A stretch of DNA of 10,045 nt from Methanosarcinales archaeon. GTDB lineage: Archaea > Halobacteriota > Methanosarcinia > Methanotrichales > Methanotrichaceae. Numbering within the stretch: position 1 is the stretch's first letter; each line of letters starts with the position of its first letter. This document shows, in pieces, positions 5,520 through 10,045 of the stretch. The stretch is taken from NCBI GenBank assembly GCA_013415595.1, contig JAAEEW010000200.1, positions 1 to 10,045 on the forward strand, read 5' to 3'. Under the pieces are notes generated by a model. That model made no database searches. It was not told where the DNA came from and worked only from the letters and a program-made list of their open reading frames with translations. The position numbers and the translations under genes were made by a program.

Positions 5520-5595
5520 TCTGATCGGTCCTCGCCGACCGCTGGTTGTTGATCGAGCAGTCGTTTGGGGGACGGTCGTTTCCAGGATGTCTGGA

Positions 5596-6207
5596 TCACC
5601 TTTCTCTCATCGGCCGGGCATCGTTATGGTCGGCTGAGTGATCTATGCTCACCCCGGCTGCAAAATCGTCCAGGGTCCTCTCCTCGTACCGGGGAGGATA
5701 GGTGACCTGTCGCCCCTCCACCCTGGCGAAGGGGGTCATGCGGTGGGGCTGGACGGCCTCCTGGTCCAGGATGTGCACCACCGTCCATCCCCTGGCGGTT
5801 AGATGGTCGGCGATGATCTGGCGGTGGCAACTGGTGTACATCTTCTCCGCGCACATGAGGACGGTGCGGGTCCTGCGGGCCGTGCTCTCCACCTCTCCAA
5901 TGGCGTCGGCAAAGTCGTTGGTCAGGGCGTAATCGGCGTAGCTGCGAAACTCCCAGGAGCTCCAGCCATCGTTGGGCGATTTCTTTCCGGTGGGCTTCCT
6001 GTACCCTCCCAGCCGGCGGCCAAACCAGACGTACTGGATGCCGCAATTTTGCAGCTCCACCTCCAGAACCGGCCGGTCGAAGTGAGGGCTGAACCTGGAG
6101 CTGGGGTAGCTGCGCACGTCCAGAAGGCAGCCCAGGCGATGAGTCCGCAGGATCTCGATCAGCTCCTTCAGGGAGCGGTTGGAGTGCCCGATGGTGAATA
6201 TGCGCAT
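5596..6207 (-). CDS. DUF488 family protein
   Basis: The 203-residue protein belongs to DUF488, a widespread family of unproven function. Characteristic segments are the start MRIFTIGHSNRSLKELIEIL, LLDVRSYPSSRFSPHF, the YVWFGRRLGGYR element, FRSYADYALTNDFADAI, and VLMCAEKMYTSCHRQIIADHL with its conserved C-x5-SCHR-like cysteine and histidine cluster, followed by GWTVVHILD. The frame is open up to 6318, but that start would overlap the end of the upstream gene and add a 37-residue arginine- and cysteine-rich leader not seen in the family. The ATG at 6207, beginning right at the conserved TIGHSN, was therefore chosen. AGGTTG about 11 bases upstream is a weak ribosome site. A 49-base gap from the secreted-protein gene upstream suggests the two are co-transcribed. 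Confidence 0.88.
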   Translation of the reverse strand: MRIFTIGHSNRSLKELIEILRTHRLGCLLDVRSYPSSRFSPHFDRPVLEVELQNCGIQYVWFGRRLGGYRKPTGKKSPNDGWSSWEFRSYADYALTNDFADAIGEVESTARRTRTVLMCAEKMYTSCHRQIIADHLTARGWTVVHILDQEAVQPHRMTPFARVEGRQVTYPPRYEERTLDDFAAGVSIDHSADHNDARPMRER

Positions 6208-6256
6208 TTGAGTGGCAACCTGGGAGATTTTGGGAATTCGGGGGTCCGGCCCAATT

Positions 6257-6862
6257 TCAGTCCGGCACCTGCATCTGCTCATTTGCCGTTCCATCCGCGG
6301 CCATCCCGGCAGATCCAAGGAAGATGGAGAGGTGCTGTGAGGAGCGCTTCTCGGCGTAGGCCAGGATCAGCCCGCTCTCGGTCTCATAGGTGAGGCTAAC
6401 CTCTGCCCCCTGGCTCCGGGCGGCCATGATGGTGGCCTGCCAGGTCTTTCCTTCCCGTTCATAGATCTCCTGGCCTACCACCGAAAGCTCCTCGCCCTCA
6501 GGCCCCCTCACCGAGGCGGTGGGGTCTTTCGGGTCCACCCAGAAACGGTGAACGTCCCTCCAGCTCTCGCCCTCAACGGCGGTCCAGTTGTAGGTCCAGC
6601 CGTAGGTGGGGGCGTTGGGAATATCCACCCGGGTGCTTCCGGAGACGGAATTTTCCGCAGCCCGGTCAACGGTGGTGGTCATCACCATCTGCATGCCGCT
6701 TACCGGCTGGCCGTCCTGGATGGATGCGGTCATCCCTTCGTAGGTCAGGCTCATTCCGGGACGAACCCAGTCCGGAACGGCGGCCGACCCTTCCCCGGCG
6801 AGAAGGGTGGCCGAGGTCATGAGAATTGCCAGCAGGACTTGACATCTCGTTGGCCCCATCAT
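6257..6862 (-). CDS. Small secreted protein of unknown function
   Basis: I do not recognise a family. The 201-residue protein starts with a clear signal peptide: a short basic n-region, a hydrophobic core at about residues 8-22 (QVLLAILMTSATLLAG) and a GEGSAA cleavage region near residue 28. The mature part is rich in Thr, Ser, Gly and acidic residues. It has strand-like segments (SLTYEGMTASIQDG, VMTTTVDRA, YGWTYNWT, WQATIMAAR, EVSLTYETESGLILAYAEK) and an NWT sequon, suggesting an exported beta-rich domain. There is no C-terminal membrane anchor, so it may be released or lie between membrane and surface layer. The start is ATG-ATG; a TATA-like element about 20 bases upstream and the absence of a Shine-Dalgarno site suggest leaderless translation. 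DUF488 follows 49 bases downstream. Confidence 0.75.
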   Translation of the reverse strand: MMGPTRCQVLLAILMTSATLLAGEGSAAVPDWVRPGMSLTYEGMTASIQDGQPVSGMQMVMTTTVDRAAENSVSGSTRVDIPNAPTYGWTYNWTAVEGESWRDVHRFWVDPKDPTASVRGPEGEELSVVGQEIYEREGKTWQATIMAARSQGAEVSLTYETESGLILAYAEKRSSQHLSIFLGSAGMAADGTANEQMQVPD

Positions 6863-6874
6863 CGAACGATAAAT

Positions 6875-6884
6875 TATCTTTAAT
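6875..6884 (-). promoter_or_regulatory. TATA-like box for the secreted-protein gene
   Basis: The minus strand reads ATTAAAGATA about 18-20 bases before the ATG pair at 6862/6859. This is close enough that the transcript probably begins at or very near the start codon. Confidence 0.35.
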
Positions 6885-6960
6885 CAGATATGAGTGTTTT
6901 CGAGACGATGCCCGGGCCAATGGGGGAAAATTTGCTGGCGGCAGCATCCGGGACGGGCTC

Positions 6961-7190
6961 TTCTAAAGACGCCTCTTCCGAAAATGCCTATCTACAGACA
7001 CCTTTTTGCTGAAAATGACTATCAAGGACGCCGATTCCTGGACATCGGCCTTTAGACGTCGGTTCTCAGACTCATCATTTCTCGGAAAGGGCAATTCTCA
7101 AAAAACAATCCCCAGATGCCTATTTTAAAAAAAGCTCCTTCTCGGATGTTCCCATCTCAGGCACTTCCCGGTGCCCTCTTCTCAGATCCT
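6961..7190. repeat. Degenerate 14-16 bp tandem repeat array
   Basis: A GAC/ATG-(G/C)CC-like core recurs at 6968, 6983, 6997, 7014, 7027, 7041, 7055 and 7069, with steps of 13-17 bases. TTCTC(A/G)(G/A)A then recurs at 7063, 7079, 7095, 7139 and 7179, with a weaker copy at 7154. The last copy overlaps the thiI stop codon. No gene is supportable here. The array fills the space between thiI and the secreted-protein gene. Confidence 0.5.
7100..7133 (-). terminator. Two T runs after thiI
   Basis: On the minus strand, T7 (7133-7127) and T6 (7105-7100) lie about 50-80 bases past the thiI stop. Archaeal RNA polymerase commonly stops at such runs. Confidence 0.5.
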
Positions 7191-8357
7191 CTCCACCCAG
7201 GCCCCCCTGGCCAGCTCCAGGGCCAGCTCCTTTAACCCCAGCTCCTCCTCCATGGCCCGGATCTCTTCCAGGTTGGCCCTGGTCATGGGCTTTTGGGGAA
7301 CGGCAGTGCAGGACTTGGTCTCCTGGGTGACTCCGTAGGTGCCGATCTTCCGGGCCAGGTCCATGATCTCCGACTTGTCCATGGAGATCAGGGGGTGGTA
7401 GACCGGGGCCATGGTCCCCACCTGCTCGGCCATGATGTTCTCCGGGGTCTGGGAGGCCACCTGTCCCAGGGAGTAGCCGGTGACGATCCCGTAGGCCTCC
7501 TCCCGCTTCATTATCTCTGCGGCCACCAGGTACATCAGCCTGCGGCACAGGACGCAGGTGGCCCGGGGGTGGTGGGAGGCTATGCGATCGATTCCCGGGG
7601 CGTTCTCCACGGTGATGAAGTTGATCTTTCGTCCCGAGGTCCACTTCCGGAGAACCTGAGCCGCCTCCATGGCCGCGGCGCGGCTCTCGGCATAGGGCCG
7701 GGCGTCGAAGTGCAGCAGAGATACCGGACAGCCGCGCTTCATCATCATCCAGGCGGCCACCGGAGAATCTATGCCTCCGGATATGAGGACCAGCATCCGG
7801 GACTGGGAGCCCAGGGGCAGGCCTCCCACTCCCTTGACCACGTCCTTGAAGACCAGCACCTTGTCCGGCCGGGCCTCGATGAATATCTCCATCTCCGGCC
7901 GGCTCAGGTCCACCCGGGCACTGGTGGCATCCTTCACCGCCTGGCCCACCTCTCTTCCCAGAGAGTCGCTGGATATCGATCCTCCCGACCGCCGGGGCCG
8001 GATGGCAAAAGACGACGGATTAAAAGATTGGGCCAGCTCCACTGCCACCCGGGATACGGCCGGCAGATCGGGCCTCACCGAGTAGGCCGGGCTGGTGGAT
8101 ACCACTCCAAAAACGTCGGCTATGAGGGACGGCGCCCTGGGGTCAGGGGTGTGGACGAAGATCCGGCCCCTGTCCCGACTTATAGTATGCTCAACGCCTG
8201 CGTCTCGCAAAGCCTGAGCTATGTTAGCCTGTAAAATTCTCTCCCAACTGGCCCTGGTCCAGGCGTCCTTGAGGGTAACCTCGCCGTATCGCACCAGAAC
8301 CAGGTCAGGAGGCTCCATTATCTGACTACAGCCGCCTTCTCCGATCTCTTCATCCAT
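7182..8357 (-). CDS. thiI: tRNA 4-thiouridine synthase ThiI (rhodanese-less)
   Basis: ThiI adenylates U8 of tRNA and inserts sulfur to give 4-thiouridine. The 391 residues show the N-terminal ferredoxin-like start (LVLVRYGEVTLK), a THUMP domain (about 80-175) and the PP-loop ATP site SGGIDSPVA (193-201). Further along are HFDARPY, CVLC (268-271), YSLGQVASQTPENI (295-308), HPLISMDKSEI and SCTAVPQKP (349-357). There is no C-terminal rhodanese domain, as is usual in archaea. In methanogen ThiI the CxxC pair is required for sulfur transfer, and it is present here. The chosen ATG has a weak AAGG five bases upstream. Met14 (at 8318) starts nearer the family N-terminus and is a real alternative. A good BRE/TATA pair upstream predicts a leader of about 140 bases. 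It appears to be a single gene ending in T runs. Confidence 0.94.
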   Translation of the reverse strand: MDEEIGEGGCSQIMEPPDLVLVRYGEVTLKDAWTRASWERILQANIAQALRDAGVEHTISRDRGRIFVHTPDPRAPSLIADVFGVVSTSPAYSVRPDLPAVSRVAVELAQSFNPSSFAIRPRRSGGSISSDSLGREVGQAVKDATSARVDLSRPEMEIFIEARPDKVLVFKDVVKGVGGLPLGSQSRMLVLISGGIDSPVAAWMMMKRGCPVSLLHFDARPYAESRAAAMEAAQVLRKWTSGRKINFITVENAPGIDRIASHHPRATCVLCRRLMYLVAAEIMKREEAYGIVTGYSLGQVASQTPENIMAEQVGTMAPVYHPLISMDKSEIMDLARKIGTYGVTQETKSCTAVPQKPMTRANLEEIRAMEEELGLKELALELARGAWVERI

Positions 8358-8433
8358 CTGCGCCTTGAACCAGAGGATGTGTACTTCTGAGCCGGTCCCG
8401 GCTTCTTGTAGCTAGTCTCTGACCTGGCAACCT

Positions 8434-8454
8434 GCCGGACCTGTCCCTTCCGGC
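8434..8454 (-). other. Hairpin in the predicted thiI leader
   Basis: GCCGGA (8434-8439) pairs with TCCGGC (8449-8454). A second stem, AGCCG (8390-8394)/CGGCT (8399-8403), lies closer to the gene. Both would be in the leader predicted from the upstream TATA box. No TPP or other riboswitch consensus is visible. Confidence 0.3.
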
Positions 8455-8517
8455 CTCTGATCTTTTGCCACTCTATACTTCCAGTCTTTCCCATGAGCAG
8501 GGACTACGCCAAACCTG

Positions 8518-8533
8518 TATTAAAAAGCTTTCG
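8518..8533 (-). promoter_or_regulatory. BRE/TATA promoter for thiI
   Basis: The minus strand reads CGAAAG followed at once by CTTTTTAATA, a well-formed BRE plus TATA box. Expected initiation is near 8497, about 140 bases before the thiI ATG. Confidence 0.55.
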
Positions 8534-8554
8534 AATTGAGATTGCGGCCGGATG

Positions 8555-8564
8555 CTAATTATAA
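8555..8564 (+). promoter_or_regulatory. TATA-like box for the flippase-like gene
   Basis: CTAATTATAA lies about 40 bases before the ATG at 8599. The expected start near 8585 leaves a short leader containing AAGGT at 8588-8592. TATTAAAAAG at 8518 could be an alternative box. Confidence 0.4.
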
Positions 8565-8598
8565 CGGTCTTTTATTATTGCAAACAAAAGGTATTTTT

Positions 8599-9696
8599 AT
8601 GTCCAGCGCAATTCCACCCCCTGTGAAAGAAGAGCTGGAGCTTCCGACGCTGCACCCCGGCAAATCCATGGCCCTGGTGGCCCTGGGACTCGGCGTCTAT
8701 CTGATATATCTTTACCATGTGGGATTTTCCGATATCATCAAAAGCCTGGAGGAGGTCAATCCCCTGATCTTCGCCGTCGGCTTCGTTCTGGCTCTGATGG
8801 GCGTCCTCTTCGACGGGCTGGCCTGGAAGCGGGTGGCCCGCAAGTTCGACTTTCAGGTATCCACCTGGGACGTCTTCTCCATGTACCTGTCTTACATATT
8901 CCTGAACAACCTGATACCGTCAGGCAGCTTCTCCGGAGAGACGGCCCGCATCTACTTCCTGGAGAAGCTGGCAGGAGACTCCAGCCTGGACCGGGCCTCG
9001 GCCACCGTAGCCGGGACCAGGATAATCACCTCGGTCCCCTTCTTCCTGGGCACAATCCTGGGCCTGGGATATCTGATGCTAAACGCCGACATTCCGGCCT
9101 GGGCTCTGGCCACCTGCTCGAGCATCACCCTGGTCATGGTCTTCGCGAACGTGGTTTTCATCGGGTTTTGCTTCTCCAACACCTGGCTGGAGGGCCTGAT
9201 CTGCAGGATCATCGACGGCCTGGAGCGGCTGTTTCACATCCACGTCAACCGCACCACCTGCGTCTCGGTGGTCAGAAGCTTCCACGAGTCCATGAAGAAC
9301 CTGACCGATCACCGCCGGACGCTGCTCATAAGCACCCTGTGGGCCTTTGCCGCCTGGGTCTCCATGAACCTGGTGGCCTTCGTGACCTTCAGATCCCTGG
9401 GAGTGAACGTATCCGCGGGGGCCATAGTGGCGGTCTATGCGGTTATGATATTCCTGCAGATGCTGCCTCTGGTGCTCCCCGGGGGTGTGGGGCTGGTGGA
9501 TATCGTGATGATCACCCTGTTCAACGCCGTGGGAGTGCCCATGCATGTGGCAGTGGCGGCCACCATCCTCAGCCGGCTGATTCAGCTCTGGTTCCTGACC
9601 ATTCTGGGCGGCATGGCCACCGTCTACCTCTTGAAGAAGATCGACCGCAGGATGCTCTCCAAGGGAGGCAAGCGCTCCCCCCTGCAGGCCGCCTGA
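8599..9696 (+). CDS. LPG-synthase-TM/UPF0104-family integral membrane protein
   Basis: The 365-residue polytopic membrane protein matches the lysylphosphatidylglycerol synthase transmembrane (UPF0104, flippase-like) family. Archaeal members lack the synthase domain and are of uncertain function, often proposed to move lipids or lipid-linked sugars. About seven or eight hydrophobic segments are visible, at roughly residues 25-40, 57-75, 92-108, 135-160, 170-190, 245-265, 275-295 and 325-345. Signature elements are NNLIPSGSFSGETARIYFL after the third segment and QMLPLVLPGGVGLVDIVMI near the C-terminal third. The tail is basic (KKIDRRMLSKGGKR), consistent with a cytoplasmic C-terminus. ATG 8599 was chosen because AAGGT lies six bases upstream; an in-frame TTG at 8536 would start before the expected transcript. 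It is divergent from thiI. Confidence 0.88.
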   Translation: MSSAIPPPVKEELELPTLHPGKSMALVALGLGVYLIYLYHVGFSDIIKSLEEVNPLIFAVGFVLALMGVLFDGLAWKRVARKFDFQVSTWDVFSMYLSYIFLNNLIPSGSFSGETARIYFLEKLAGDSSLDRASATVAGTRIITSVPFFLGTILGLGYLMLNADIPAWALATCSSITLVMVFANVVFIGFCFSNTWLEGLICRIIDGLERLFHIHVNRTTCVSVVRSFHESMKNLTDHRRTLLISTLWAFAAWVSMNLVAFVTFRSLGVNVSAGAIVAVYAVMIFLQMLPLVLPGGVGLVDIVMITLFNAVGVPMHVAVAATILSRLIQLWFLTILGGMATVYLLKKIDRRMLSKGGKRSPLQAA

Positions 9697-9700
9697 GGGG

Positions 9701-9716
9701 GGGCGAAAGGCCGCCC
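9701..9716 (+). terminator. GC-rich hairpin after the flippase-like gene
   Basis: GGGCG (9701-9705) pairs with CGCCC (9712-9716) five bases after the stop codon. No T run follows, so a terminator role is tentative. Confidence 0.3.
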
Positions 9717-9750
9717 TGGCGGGGATTCATCCAGGCCTTCGCCACCGGGC

Positions 9751-9764
9751 AAAAAGCTTTTAAG
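9751..9764 (+). promoter_or_regulatory. BRE/TATA promoter for tRNA-Pro
   Basis: AAAAAG followed by CTTTTAAG resembles a BRE plus TATA box. It is centred about 37 bases before the first tRNA base, so initiation is expected near 9786 and a short 5' leader would be trimmed by RNase P. Confidence 0.55.
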
Positions 9765-9797
9765 TTCCTTTCATCATTGGAGGGAAGCGCGAGATGC

Positions 9798-9871
9798 GGG
9801 ACAGTGGGGTAGCCTGGTTATCCTCGAGCGTTTGGGACGCTTGGACTGCGGTTCGAATCCGCGCTGTCCCA
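9798..9871 (+). tRNA. tRNA-Pro (anticodon UGG)
   Basis: A full cloverleaf is visible. The acceptor stem is GGGACAG/CTGTCCC with discriminator A, the D arm is GGGGTAGCCTGGTTATCC, and the anticodon stem is GAGCG/CGCTT. The anticodon loop TTTGGGA reads UGG with G37, as expected for proline, and the T arm is GCGG-TTCGAAT-CCGC. The 3' CCA is not encoded (TGG follows) and there is no intron. It reads CCN proline codons, mainly CCA. T8 is present, so it is a possible substrate for the ThiI encoded 1.4 kb upstream. Confidence 0.95.
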
Positions 9872-9883
9872 TGGTTTAAAAGG

Positions 9884-9955
9884 GCTGATTTGACTGATTT
9901 GGCAGATTTCGCCGATTTCGCCGATTCGACTGATCTAAACTGTTTTAACTGGTTT
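9884..9955. repeat. Tandem 9-bp repeat after tRNA-Pro
   Basis: Six units follow each other in exact 9-base register: GCTGATTTG, ACTGATTTG, GCAGATTTC, GCCGATTTC, GCCGATTCG and ACTGATCTA. Two weaker units (AACTGTTTT, AACTGGTTT) follow. The consensus is about RCYGATTTS. The T-rich end may also stop tRNA transcription. Confidence 0.7.
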
Positions 9956-9961
9956 TATTAT

Positions 9962-9975
9962 CCCGCGGGCTTTTT
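9962..9975 (+). terminator. Palindrome plus T run after the 9-bp repeats
   Basis: CCCGCGGG (9962-9969) is a perfect palindrome, followed by CTTTTT. This resembles a terminator for read-through from the tRNA gene, though the stem has no proper loop. Confidence 0.35.
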
Positions 9976-9987
9976 GGTCCATCATCG

Positions 9988-10042
9988 CCGATATCCGAAT
10001 GCGATCTCCGATCCGATATCCTATCCGATTCCCAGGTCCGAT
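9988..10042. repeat. CCGAT-rich repeat cluster, running towards the window end
   Basis: CCGAT occurs at 9988, 10008, 10013, 10025 and 10038, with a CCGAA variant at 9995. Some copies are extended to GATATCC. Steps of 5, 12, 13 and 20 show no single period. It may continue past the window. Confidence 0.5.
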
Positions 10043-10045
10043 ACC

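Noticed and set aside
6208..6318. N-terminal extension of the DUF488 protein
   Set aside because: The 37 extra residues overlap the end of the upstream gene and precede the conserved TIGHSN start of the family.
7293..8234. 313-codon plus-strand frame opposite thiI
   Set aside because: ThiI on the minus strand has complete catalytic motifs. This frame is its Gly/His-rich shadow.
8536..8598. TTG-initiated extension of the flippase-like protein
   Set aside because: The extension covers the promoter, while the ATG at 8599 has a Shine-Dalgarno-like AAGGT.
9884..10045. CRISPR array or tRNA-linked att site
   Set aside because: Units of 9 bases have no spacers and are degenerate. No direct repeat of the tRNA 3' end and no integrase gene are visible.

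Overview
The window looks like euryarchaeal chromosome, most likely from a methanogen of the Methanosarcinales. A Methanothrix-like genus is only a guess. The evidence is a UPF0282 metallo-beta-lactamase-fold protein (an archaeal family), a ThiI without a rhodanese domain, a stand-alone LigD-type 3'-phosphoesterase, archaeal BRE/TATA-like boxes about 25 bp before several genes, near-leaderless starts, and a tRNA-Pro gene without an encoded CCA end. Most genes are GC-rich. The first ~980 bases are clearly AT-richer with different codon use, which suggests acquired DNA.

Layout. 66-941 (-) is a CDP-glycerol glycerophosphotransferase-like gene that seems to have lost its C-terminus. About 980-2420 has no convincing gene; it is rich in hairpins, contains three AT-rich islands, and holds one good candidate for a small RNA locus. 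2421-3203 (+) is an Fpg-type DNA glycosylase with an altered zinc finger. 3469-3720 (-) is a small GlsB/YeaQ-type membrane protein. Divergent from it, 3874-4497 (+) is the stand-alone 3'-phosphoesterase and 4514-5365 (+) the UPF0282 protein, only 16 bp apart and probably one operon. After a convergent region with CCATG repeats and a terminator-like stem come, on the minus strand, a DUF488 protein (5596-6207) and, upstream of it, a short secreted protein (6257-6862). A 14-16 bp degenerate repeat array separates these from thiI (7182-8357, -). thiI is divergent from an LPG-synthase-TM-type flippase-like membrane protein (8599-9696, +). tRNA-Pro(UGG) lies at 9798-9871 (+), and the window ends in 9-bp tandem repeats and CCGAT-rich sequence.

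How the genes fit together. fpg (oxidised-base excision), the 3'-phosphoesterase (3'-end healing) and the UPF0282 hydrolase form a loose DNA-maintenance neighbourhood. The functional link of UPF0282 to repair is inference from operon structure only. thiI makes 4-thiouridine in tRNA and lies 1.4 kb from a tRNA gene, which may be coincidence. The most unusual content is non-coding: four intergenic stretches each carry their own short-period degenerate repeats, and the 1.4 kb gene-free region carries at least eight stable hairpins. No complete mobile element, CRISPR array or defence system was found.
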